5,610 nt of DNA from Erysipelotrichaceae bacterium. Lineage in GTDB: Bacteria; Bacillota_I; Bacilli_A; Erysipelotrichales; Erysipelotrichaceae. The notes under the pieces were generated by a model, which worked only from the letters and a program-made list of their open reading frames with translations, was not told the DNA's origin and did no database searches. Where the stretch lies: positions 1-5,610 of the forward strand of contig JABUSI010000232.1 of the NCBI GenBank assembly GCA_021442745.1, given 5' to 3'. Within the stretch, counting starts at the first letter, position 1, and every line of letters starts with the position of its first letter. The translations under genes were made by a program, and so were the position numbers. Shown here one piece after another: positions 1 to 5,610 of the stretch.

Positions 1-927
1 GTATATGATACCGGAAGCATCGTCATTAATAAGAACTATATTATTGATATTGTCCGGAAGATTGAAAGTGAAGTTGTAGAAGTGGAAATCATGGATGGTT
101 CCCTGACAAAGATCAGCGGCGGTACGGCTGAGTTTAACATCAACGGTATCAAGGCCAGTGAATATCCTTTGATTGATTTCAACAAGCAGCCGATGGAGTT
201 TACCATTGATGCGAAGTTACTGAAATCCATTGTAAACCAGACGGCATTTGCGACAAGTACACAGGAAACAAGAATGTCATTGACCGGTATCAATTTCAAG
301 TGTGACGGTTCTACACTGGAATGTACGGCAACGGACAGTTTCCGTCTGGCAAAGAAAGTAGTGGAAATGGATTGTCCGTTATCGTTCAACATTACCATTC
401 CGGCAAAGAGTATTGTAGAAGTTTCCCGGAATATTGATGATGAACAGACGGTTACGGTTTCCATGTCAGAAAAGAAAGCACAGTTCATTTACGGCGGAAC
501 CATTATGCAGACAAGATTGATTGACGGTGCGTATCCGGAAACAAACCGGTTGATTCCACAGGAATTTTCCTATGAACTGACGATCGGAATCAAAGATGTA
601 ATCAACGCGATTGACAGACAATCCTTTATCAAGAATGAAACGGATCAGTTCTCCATTGTGAAATTGTCTATGAGTGAAGAAGAAACGACCATTTCTTCCC
701 GTTCCCAGGAAGTCGGATTCTCTGTGGAAACATTGAATGTGGAAACGTATTCCGGTGACAAGCTGGATATTTCCTTCTCCGGCAAATATATGATGGATGC
801 CCTGAAAGGTTTGAACGGAGAAAAGGTTCATATGTGTTTCTGCGGTGTTATGAAACCGATTGTGCTGAAATCTTTGGAAGATGAAAGCTGCCTGCAGCTG
901 GTATTGCCGGTAAGAACGTATAATTAG
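1..927 (+). CDS. dnaN: DNA polymerase III beta subunit (sliding clamp), 5' end cut by the window
   Basis: Frame 1 is open from the first base and ends at TAG 925-927, followed at once by an in-frame TAA. It encodes 308 residues. The family is usually about 365-380 residues, so roughly 65-70 N-terminal residues lie before the window. The protein is the ring-shaped homodimeric clamp that tethers the replicative polymerase to DNA and also binds mismatch-repair and translesion enzymes. The visible part holds the end of domain I (to about residue 60, with G-G-T-A-E-F-N-I-N-G-I-K-A-S-E-Y-P), domain II (about 64-180, starting M-E-F-T-I-D-A-K-L-L) and domain III (from Y-P-E-T-N-R-L-I-P near 178). The C-terminus M-K-P-I-V-L ... 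L-P-V-R-T-Y-N is the family hallmark lining the partner-binding pocket. No start can be assigned: the internal GTG and ATG codons at 82 and 91 fall inside domain I. dnaA is expected upstream. A terminator follows, so dnaN ends its transcription unit. Confidence 0.98.
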   Translation, partial: VYDTGSIVINKNYIIDIVRKIESEVVEVEIMDGSLTKISGGTAEFNINGIKASEYPLIDFNKQPMEFTIDAKLLKSIVNQTAFATSTQETRMSLTGINFKCDGSTLECTATDSFRLAKKVVEMDCPLSFNITIPAKSIVEVSRNIDDEQTVTVSMSEKKAQFIYGGTIMQTRLIDGAYPETNRLIPQEFSYELTIGIKDVINAIDRQSFIKNETDQFSIVKLSMSEEETTISSRSQEVGFSVETLNVETYSGDKLDISFSGKYMMDALKGLNGEKVHMCFCGVMKPIVLKSLEDESCLQLVLPVRTYN

Positions 928-950
928 TAAGTAAAACAGGATTATAGTAT

Positions 951-982
951 GGAGTCTGACAAAACGTCAGGCTTCTTTTTTT
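951..982 (+). terminator. Rho-independent terminator after dnaN
   Basis: A 10-bp stem pairs 951-960 with 966-975 around a 5-base loop (AAAAC, 961-965). The core pairs are AGTCTGAC with GTCAGGCT, with two G-T wobbles in the whole stem. Seven T residues follow at 976-982. It begins 23 bases after the dnaN stop. There is no matching T-run on the other strand, so it acts in the + direction only. It should separate dnaN transcripts from the yaaA-recF-gyrBA unit, although some read-through is possible. Confidence 0.92.
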
Positions 983-1162
983 CAGAGAATATTACAGTGA
1001 AAATCATAAAAAGTTTTCCACACAGGAATCTATACGGATTTTCTTTTTTGATTTTTTATCGTTTTTGATGACTCTTTTTACAGATACACTGTTTTTAAGG
1101 CGACTGATGGATTTTTATAGTAAATAATGTGTTTGTATTAAATAGAGGAAATATGCGAAAAA
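983..1162. other. AT-rich spacer with one DnaA-box-like site; no gene seen
   Basis: This stretch between the dnaN terminator and the yaaA promoter is very T-rich around 1038-1080. It contains TTTTCCACA at 1014-1022, one mismatch from the DnaA box TTATCCACA. I found no second convincing box. The only short reading frame with a ribosome-site-like sequence is a 5-codon one at 1153-1170, which I regard as chance. No RNA gene or riboswitch fold is evident. Confidence 0.6.
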
Positions 1163-1192
1163 TTGCCTGAAATCACTGTTTTGTGGTATAAT
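1163..1192 (+). promoter_or_regulatory. Sigma-A type promoter for yaaA-recF-gyrB-gyrA, extended -10
   Basis: A perfect -10 hexamer TATAAT lies at 1187-1192 and is preceded by T-G-G (1184-1186), an extended -10 motif. A -35 element TTGCCT (four of six consensus bases) lies at 1163-1168 with an 18-base spacer. Transcription would start near 1199-1200, giving a leader of about 21 bases before the ATG at 1221. The promoter lies downstream of the dnaN terminator and is the only strong one seen before recF and gyrBA. It probably drives the whole downstream unit. Confidence 0.82.
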
Positions 1193-1208
1193 GGAAAGGA
1201 TGAAAAAT

Positions 1209-1213
1209 GGGGG
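1209..1213 (+). promoter_or_regulatory. Ribosome binding site of yaaA (weak, G-only)
   Basis: Five G residues sit 7 bases before ATG 1221. They are a poor match to AGGAGG but are the only purine-rich site at a workable distance. The AAAGGA at 1195-1200 is 20 bases from this ATG and overlaps the expected transcript start. The site supports initiation at 1221 rather than at the upstream in-frame ATGs (1191, 1200). Confidence 0.55.
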
Positions 1214-1220
1214 TATATGT

Positions 1221-1424
1221 ATGGAAATCAAAATTACAACCGAATACATCACTTTGGGACAGTTTCTGAAGATTACCGATTGGATTTCTACCGGCGGGGA
1301 AGCTAAATTTGCGGTAAAAATGCTTCCGATTACAGTGAACGGAGAAGCAGAAAACCGCAGAGGACGTAAATTGTATCCTCATGACATCGTTACCGTAAAA
1401 GATCACAGATATGAGGTTAAATAA
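1221..1424 (+). CDS. yaaA: S4-domain RNA-binding protein YaaA (RlbA type)
   Basis: The gene encodes a 67-residue protein, close to the 71 residues of B. subtilis YaaA. It is a single S4-like RNA-binding domain: I-T-L-G-Q-F-L-K (10-17) begins the first helix, and V-N-G-E-A-E-N-R-R-G-R-K-L (39-51) followed by D-I-V-T-V is the basic loop and strand that contact RNA in S4 domains. The family is found almost always just upstream of recF, and in B. subtilis it is linked to assembly of the 50S ribosomal subunit. The function here is by homology only. The start at 1221 was chosen because the in-frame ATGs at 1191 and 1200 lie inside the -10 box or at the predicted transcript start, and because 1221 matches the family N-terminus. 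The stop TAA (1422-1424) shares its last A with the recF ATG, so translation of the two is probably coupled. No signal peptide or membrane segment is present; it should be cytosolic. Confidence 0.95.
   Translation: MEIKITTEYITLGQFLKITDWISTGGEAKFAVKMLPITVNGEAENRRGRKLYPHDIVTVKDHRYEVK
1413..1417 (+). promoter_or_regulatory. Ribosome binding site of recF inside the end of yaaA
   Basis: GAGGT lies 6 bases before ATG 1424, within the last codons of yaaA. Together with the TAATG stop-start overlap it fixes the recF start and suggests re-initiation by ribosomes finishing yaaA. Confidence 0.75.
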
Positions 1425-2539
1425 TGCAGGTTGATCGTCTGGTTTTACGATTTTACCGGAATTATGAACGTTGTGACGTAACCTTATATCCCGGAATCAA
1501 TTTATTGATCGGAGAAAACGGTCAGGGAAAGACGAATTTACTGGAATCCGTTTACTTTCTGAGTTGTGCCAAGTCACACCGGGGTGTGGAAGATCTTTCA
1601 TTGATTCAGGATGGAAATGAATTTGCGAGTATTGACAGTTCCTTAATAAGTAACGGAAGTAAGAAGAGAATATCGGCATTGATTCATAAAAAAGGAAAGT
1701 CGTTGTGTCTGAACAATGAACCGGTGAAAAAGACCAGTGAATTTATCGGAAAACTGAATGCCGTACTGTTTTCACCGGCAGATATGAACCTGTTTGATTT
1801 CTCGCCGAAGTACCGGAGAAAGTTTATGGATATGGAACTGGGAAAGATGTCCGTTTCCTATATCAATCAGCTGAATGATTATATGAAACTGCTGAAGGAG
1901 CGGAATGCGATTCTGAAACTTCCTCATCCGGATCCGGTTTTACTGGATACCCTGACGGAACAGATGATTGACCCGCAGGTTCAGATTATGAAGAAACGAC
2001 ATCTGTTTGTGGAACATCTGAACAAAAATCTGACAAAAGTATTCCAGTCTTTGTCTATGACGGATCATGTGATTTCTTTACAATATATGACTTTTGTAAA
2101 GTATGATGCGGATGATTTGGTGATTCGAAGAAATATTGAAGAAAAGTTTGAACAGACAAAAGAACGGGATTGTATGACGCATATGACAAACAGCGGAATC
2201 CAGAGGGAAGATATTATGATTCTTATGGACGGACATCCGGTGAGTGAGTATGCATCGCAGGGACAGAAGCGAATGATTATTATTTCCCTGAAAATAGCGT
2301 TGGTACAGTTAATTAAAGAATACATCGGGGAATATCCGGTATTGTTGCTGGATGATGTATTTTCGGAACTGGATCATCGGAGAAGAGTGAATTTATTGCG
2401 TTTATTGCCGGGTCAGATCCAGACCATTATTACCACAACGGAGGCGGATGAGCTGGTGGAACGGCTGGCAGCACATATACATGTGTATGAGATTAAGGAA
2501 GGAGTAGTGGAACCATGGAATTATCAGAAGAAATCTTAG
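1424..2539 (+). CDS. recF: DNA replication and repair protein RecF
   Basis: The 371-residue product matches the usual RecF length of about 360-375. RecF is a cytosolic SMC-like ABC ATPase that, with RecO and RecR, promotes RecA loading at single-strand gaps and stalled forks. Visible parts in order are the N-terminal L-R-F-Y-R-N-Y strand; Walker A G30-E-N-G-Q-G-K-T37; the family block F-S-P-A-D-M ... R-R-K-F-M-D in the middle; the ABC signature S278-Q-G-Q-K-R283; Walker B L307-L-L-D310-D311; and the D-loop S314-E-L-D317, which fits the RecF family pattern through R321 and L324. The segment before the signature reads S257-G-I-Q-R-E-D-I264, where most RecF proteins have G-P-H-R-D-D-L. The ATPase core is otherwise intact, so it should be functional. 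The start overlaps the yaaA stop by one base, and the last 25 bases overlap gyrB in another frame. Confidence 0.98.
   Translation: MQVDRLVLRFYRNYERCDVTLYPGINLLIGENGQGKTNLLESVYFLSCAKSHRGVEDLSLIQDGNEFASIDSSLISNGSKKRISALIHKKGKSLCLNNEPVKKTSEFIGKLNAVLFSPADMNLFDFSPKYRRKFMDMELGKMSVSYINQLNDYMKLLKERNAILKLPHPDPVLLDTLTEQMIDPQVQIMKKRHLFVEHLNKNLTKVFQSLSMTDHVISLQYMTFVKYDADDLVIRRNIEEKFEQTKERDCMTHMTNSGIQREDIMILMDGHPVSEYASQGQKRMIIISLKIALVQLIKEYIGEYPVLLLDDVFSELDHRRRVNLLRLLPGQIQTIITTTEADELVERLAAHIHVYEIKEGVVEPWNYQKKS
2474..2489. repeat. Imperfect 16-bp palindrome near the end of recF
   Basis: CATATACATGTGTATG is symmetrical at seven of its eight base pairs. It lies within recF codons, 9 bases before the purine-rich gyrB ribosome site that starts at 2499. 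As RNA it would form only a 5-bp AU-rich stem with a 6-base loop. It could be an operator or merely a codon coincidence (H-I-H-V-Y). Confidence 0.3.
2495..2504 (+). promoter_or_regulatory. Ribosome binding site of gyrB inside recF
   Basis: AAGGAAGGAG lies inside recF codons. Its last core, AAGGAG at 2499-2504, is 10 bases from ATG 2515, slightly long but acceptable. It supports a gyrB start at 2515, inside recF, rather than at the next in-frame ATG, which encodes M34 of the conserved P-G-M-Y-I-G motif. Confidence 0.75.
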
Positions 2540-4491
2540 TAAAAGATGACCATTATGATGAGTCGGATATTCAGGTACTGGAAGGTCTGGAAGCAGTACG
2601 GAAACGTCCGGGTATGTATATCGGGACAACATCAAGTGCAGGGTTGCATCATCTGGTATGGGAAATCGTTGATAACGGTATTGATGAAGCACTGGCGGGA
2701 TTTGCGACGTGTATTCAGGTAATCGTGGATGAAAACAACATTGTTACGGTTAAGGATGACGGGCGTGGAGTTCCTACGGGTGTTCATGAAAAGACAGGAA
2801 AGTCAACGGTTGAAACGATTTATACGGTATTGCATGCGGGCGGTAAGTTCGGCGGCGGTGCCTATAAGGTATCCGGCGGATTACATGGTGTCGGTGCTTC
2901 TGTCGTCAATGCGTTGAGTGAATTTCTGGAAGTGGAAATCGAACGTGACGGAAACAAGTATTTCCAGAGGTTTGAACACGGCGGTACACCGGTCGGGGAT
3001 TTACAGATCATCGGTACGTCGGATAAACATGGTACTACGGTTCGTTTTAAGGCGGATCCTGAGATTTTTACGGAAACGACGGTATATAATCATGGAACGT
3101 TAAAACATCGTTTACAGGAACTGGCTTTTCTGAATAAGGGGATAAAAATTATCTTTGATGACCTTCGGGAAAATGAAACACCTCATGAAGAGTTTTTCTA
3201 TGAAGGCGGTATTCAGGAATATGTCCGGTATTTAACGGAAGAGAAGGAAGTCATTCTGGAAAATCCGTTGTATATGGAAGGAAAGAGAACGGTGGAAGTC
3301 AATCATACGGATATGGATATTATGGTTGAGATTTCCATTCAGTATACGAGAGATTTTGATACGAAGAAGCCTTTGTCTTTCTGTAACAACATCAATACGG
3401 CAGAAGGCGGAAGTCATATCGATGGTTTCAACAATGCGCTGAACAATGCGTTGAATGAGTATTTCCGGAATCAGTATCTGAAAAACGCAAAGAGTAAGGA
3501 AACGGAAGAGTCCTTGACAGGGGATGATATCCGGGAAGGTATGGTAGCGATTGTTTCCGTAAAGCATCCGGATCCTCAGTACGAAGGACAGACAAAGTCC
3601 AAACTGGGAAGCAGTGAAGTGCGGAACGTTGTATACCGTGTTATGAAAGAGAACTTAGACCGGTTCTTAATGGAAAATCCGAACAGTGCCAGGGAAATCA
3701 TTGAAAAAGCAATGCTGGCAAGAAACGGACGGATTGCGGCAAAAAAAGCGAAGGAACTGGTTAAGAGAAAAGGGTTGCTGGATGAAGGATTCTCTACCTT
3801 GCTGGGAAAACTGGCAGATTGTACGAGCCGGAATCCGGAAGAATGTGAAATTTACATTGTCGAGGGTGATTCGGCAGGTGGAAGTGCGAAAGAAGGAAGA
3901 GACCGGAAGACACAGGCTATTTTACCGTTGCGTGGTAAGATCCTGAACGTTCAGAAAGCGAACATCAATCGTATTTACGACAATAACGAAATCAAGACGA
4001 TGGTTACGGCATTCGGCTGCGGTGTCGGGGATAACATCGATCTGGATAAGCTGCGGTATCATAAAGTTGTCATCATGACCGATGCGGATGTCGATGGTGC
4101 GCATATCCGGATTCTGTTACTGACGTTCTTCTTTAAGTTCTTGCGGCCGATGGTGGAAGAAGGATATGTGTATTTCGCTCAGCCGCCACTGTATAAGATT
4201 GAAAAGAACAAGAACGTGAAATATGCTTACTCGGATGATGAAATGGAACGGGTACGGAAAGAAATGGGTACCGGTTGCAGTTTACAGAGATACAAAGGGT
4301 TAGGGGAAATGAATAAGGACCAGTTGTGGGAAACGACAATGAATCCGGAGAACCGTACTCTTGTGAAAGTAAATGTGGATGATGCCGAACAGGCGTGTGA
4401 AATCTTTGAAATGCTGATGGGGGATGAAGTGGATCCTCGAAAGAATTTCATTATGGAAAATGCACAGTTCGTTAAGAATCTGGATATCTAG
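2515..4491 (+). CDS. gyrB: DNA gyrase subunit B
   Basis: This 658-residue protein is the ATPase subunit of gyrase, which with GyrA introduces negative supercoils and relieves positive ones ahead of forks. The length fits Gram-positive GyrB (about 635-660). The GHKL ATPase domain shows E50 (catalytic base), N54 and D57 in the E-I-V-D-N-G-I-D-E-A motif, D81 in D-D-G-R-G-V-P, and G121-G-L-H-G-V-G127. The transducer domain has the ATP-sensing lysine K361 in Q-T-K. The TOPRIM domain carries E450 (V-E-G-D-S-A-G-G) and D523-A-D525-V-D527, which bind the magnesium used for cleavage. The tail Q-R-Y-K-G-L-G-E-M-N ... V-K-N-L-D-I is typical. Placement after recF and before gyrA favours GyrB over its paralogue ParE. 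The start is inside recF (25-base overlap), so there is no room for a private promoter after recF. D452 and the P-L-R-G-K-I-L-N-V-Q-K segment show no obvious quinolone-resistance change. The N-terminal leader before D-I-Q-V-L-E is acidic and about eight residues longer than in E. coli. Confidence 0.98.
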   Translation: MELSEEILVKDDHYDESDIQVLEGLEAVRKRPGMYIGTTSSAGLHHLVWEIVDNGIDEALAGFATCIQVIVDENNIVTVKDDGRGVPTGVHEKTGKSTVETIYTVLHAGGKFGGGAYKVSGGLHGVGASVVNALSEFLEVEIERDGNKYFQRFEHGGTPVGDLQIIGTSDKHGTTVRFKADPEIFTETTVYNHGTLKHRLQELAFLNKGIKIIFDDLRENETPHEEFFYEGGIQEYVRYLTEEKEVILENPLYMEGKRTVEVNHTDMDIMVEISIQYTRDFDTKKPLSFCNNINTAEGGSHIDGFNNALNNALNEYFRNQYLKNAKSKETEESLTGDDIREGMVAIVSVKHPDPQYEGQTKSKLGSSEVRNVVYRVMKENLDRFLMENPNSAREIIEKAMLARNGRIAAKKAKELVKRKGLLDEGFSTLLGKLADCTSRNPEECEIYIVEGDSAGGSAKEGRDRKTQAILPLRGKILNVQKANINRIYDNNEIKTMVTAFGCGVGDNIDLDKLRYHKVVIMTDADVDGAHIRILLLTFFFKFLRPMVEEGYVYFAQPPLYKIEKNKNVKYAYSDDEMERVRKEMGTGCSLQRYKGLGEMNKDQLWETTMNPENRTLVKVNVDDAEQACEIFEMLMGDEVDPRKNFIMENAQFVKNLDI

Positions 4492-4495
4492 GAGG
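4490..4495 (+). promoter_or_regulatory. Strong ribosome binding site of gyrA overlapping the gyrB stop
   Basis: A perfect AGGAGG begins with the last two bases of the gyrB stop TAG (4489-4491) and lies 9 bases before ATG 4505. The sequence between is also purine-rich. This is the best Shine-Dalgarno in the window and fits coupled, balanced production of the two gyrase subunits. Confidence 0.88.
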
Positions 4496-4504
4496 TGAAG
4501 GAAG

Positions 4505-5610
4505 ATGAGTGAAGAAAATCGTGAATATGACCGGATTAAAAAAGTAAATATCACGGATGAAGTCAAATCTTCTTTCCTGGATTATGCCATGTCGGTTATT
4601 GTGGCCAGAGCGTTACCGGATGCCAAAGATGGTTTAAAGCCGGTGCAGAGACGTATTATGTACGGTATGAATGATATGGGTGTGTATGCCGATCATCCGT
4701 ATAAGAAGTCTGCCCGTATTACCGGTGAAGTTATGGGTAAGTATCACCCGCACGGTGACTCTTCCATTTATGAAGCTTTGGTTCGTATGGCTCAGGATTT
4801 CTCTTACCGGTATTTACTGGTAGACGGTCAGGGAAACTTTGGTTCGATTGACGGGGATGGTCCGGCTGCTCAGCGTTATACGGAAGCACGGATGTCCAAG
4901 ATTTCCATGGAACTGTTACGGGATATCAAAAAGGACACGATTGATTTTCAGGATAACTATGACGGGGAAGAACAGGAACCGGTGGTATTGCCGGCACATT
5001 TCCCGAACTTACTGGTAAACGGTTCCACGGGTATTGCGGTTGGTATGGCTACCAACTTCCCTCCGCATAACTTAGGGGAAACGATTGATGCGATTATCGC
5101 AACCATTGAGAATCCGGAAATCTCGGTAGTAGAGTTAATGGAAAACTATATTCAAGGTCCTGACTTTCCTACCGGTGCCCAGGTATTGGGAAGATCCGGT
5201 ATCCGGAATGCGTTTGAAACGGGAAGAGGCAGTATTATTATCCGTTCCAAAGCGGAAATTGAGAAAATTGATAACGGAAGACAACGGATTGTGATTACGG
5301 AAATTCCGTATATGACCAATAAGGCTACATTGGTCGCAAAAATGGCGGAATTGGTAAAGGATAAGATTATTGAAGGTGTAACCGACTTGCGGGATGAATC
5401 ATCGCGTGAAGGATTACGGATTGTGGTGGATTTACGGAAGGATGCACAGGGAGAAGTCATTCTGAACCAGTTCTATCATCTGAGTCCGTTACAGACAACG
5501 TATGGTATCAATATGCTGGCATTGGTGGATAATGCACCGAAGGTATTGAGTTTAAAAGAATGTATCAACGTATATGTGGATCATCAGATTGACGTTACGC
5601 AGCGTCGTGT
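4505..5610 (+). CDS. gyrA: DNA gyrase subunit A, 3' end cut by the window
   Basis: The frame stays open from ATG 4505 to the window edge and gives 368 complete codons, less than half of the usual 800-870. GyrA is the DNA breakage-reunion subunit of the A2B2 gyrase. The visible part holds the N-terminal arm (V-N-I-T-D-E-V-K-S-S-F-L-D-Y), the winged-helix cleavage domain and the beginning of the tower. The catalytic pair is R124-Y125 in A-A-Q-R-Y-T-E-A-R-M, Y125 being the residue that links to DNA (codon 4877-4879). I177 in S-T-G-I-A-V-G-M-A-T-N matches the DNA-intercalating isoleucine of E. coli. The quinolone region H81-P-H-G-D-S86-S-I-Y-E90 keeps serine and glutamate at the two main resistance sites. 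The C-terminal pinwheel domain and GyrA-box, needed to separate gyrase from topoisomerase IV by sequence, lie outside the window. GyrA rather than ParC is inferred from gyrB next door and the I-D-G-D-G motif. It follows gyrB by 13 bases and is surely cotranscribed with it. Confidence 0.98.
   Translation, partial: MSEENREYDRIKKVNITDEVKSSFLDYAMSVIVARALPDAKDGLKPVQRRIMYGMNDMGVYADHPYKKSARITGEVMGKYHPHGDSSIYEALVRMAQDFSYRYLLVDGQGNFGSIDGDGPAAQRYTEARMSKISMELLRDIKKDTIDFQDNYDGEEQEPVVLPAHFPNLLVNGSTGIAVGMATNFPPHNLGETIDAIIATIENPEISVVELMENYIQGPDFPTGAQVLGRSGIRNAFETGRGSIIIRSKAEIEKIDNGRQRIVITEIPYMTNKATLVAKMAELVKDKIIEGVTDLRDESSREGLRIVVDLRKDAQGEVILNQFYHLSPLQTTYGINMLALVDNAPKVLSLKECINVYVDHQIDVTQRR

Noticed and set aside
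466..831. A 121-codon open frame on the minus strand opposite dnaN
   Set aside because: It lies entirely opposite a well-supported conserved gene, has no recognisable domain, and is one of several such shadow frames (also at 36-488, 3232-3567 and 5152-5460).
1080..1096. ACAG/CTGT hairpin followed by five T residues, a possible second terminator
   Set aside because: The stem is only 4 bp with a 5-base loop. It is too weak, and the strong terminator at 951-982 already serves dnaN.
1144..1170. A 5-codon leader-peptide-like frame (M-R-K-I-A) with AGAGG upstream
   Set aside because: It lies upstream of the predicted transcript start, is too short to distinguish from chance, and shows no attenuator hairpin after it.
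1173..1406. A 77-codon minus-strand frame opposite yaaA
   Set aside because: It mirrors the yaaA frame and starts within its coding sequence. The + strand product has clear S4-domain motifs and its own promoter.
2405..2433. Possible internal gyrB promoter in recF: TTGCCG, 17-base spacer, TATTAC
   Set aside because: Each hexamer matches only four of six consensus bases and it lies in coding sequence. Matches of this quality are common by chance, so it is not claimed as a feature.
3686..3946. An 86-codon alternative + frame inside gyrB
   Set aside because: It runs through the conserved TOPRIM region in a different frame and has no independent support. The gyrB frame is continuous, so no frameshift is implied.
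1..5610. Search for a novel system, mobile element, CRISPR array or RNA gene
   Set aside because: The window is almost fully occupied by five intact housekeeping genes in a conserved order. I saw no inverted-repeat ends, transposase motifs, spaced repeats, or tRNA or rRNA-like sequence.

Overview
This window is a conserved chromosomal core region from a low-to-moderate GC bacterium, close to the replication origin. All five genes lie on the + strand in the order dnaN (3' part), yaaA (S4-domain RNA-binding protein), recF, gyrB, gyrA (5' part). This order is the classic origin-proximal arrangement of Bacillota, as in Bacillus subtilis dnaA-dnaN-yaaA-recF-(yaaB)-gyrB-gyrA. The small yaaB/remB gene that sits between recF and gyrB in Bacillus is absent. 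GC content is roughly 40% from spot checks of a few lines. The protein sequences look Gram-positive: GyrA has S-S-I-Y-E in its quinolone region and DnaN ends LPVRTYN. An Erysipelotrichia-like Bacillota is my best guess, at low confidence and without a database search.

Layout: 1-927 is the sliding clamp gene, cut at its 5' end by the window edge. It ends in tandem stop codons and is followed by a clear intrinsic terminator (951-982). An AT-rich spacer (983-1162) holds one DnaA-box-like 9-mer and no gene. A strong extended -10 promoter (1163-1192) then opens a second, tightly packed unit. In this unit yaaA (1221-1424) overlaps recF (1424-2539) by one base, recF overlaps gyrB (2515-4491) by 25 bases, and gyrA (4505 to the window end) starts 13 bases after gyrB. 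The stop codon of gyrB shares two bases with the Shine-Dalgarno of gyrA.

The genes share a replication theme. DnaN is the polymerase processivity clamp. RecF loads recombinase at gaps and stalled forks. GyrB and GyrA form the gyrase that removes positive supercoils ahead of forks. YaaA belongs to a family tied to 50S ribosome assembly. All reading frames are intact and the visible catalytic residues are in place. I see no mobile element, CRISPR array, RNA gene, phage or defence gene, or sign of horizontal transfer. This is an ordinary housekeeping region, and the findings concern gene overlaps, expression signals and a few residue-level departures.
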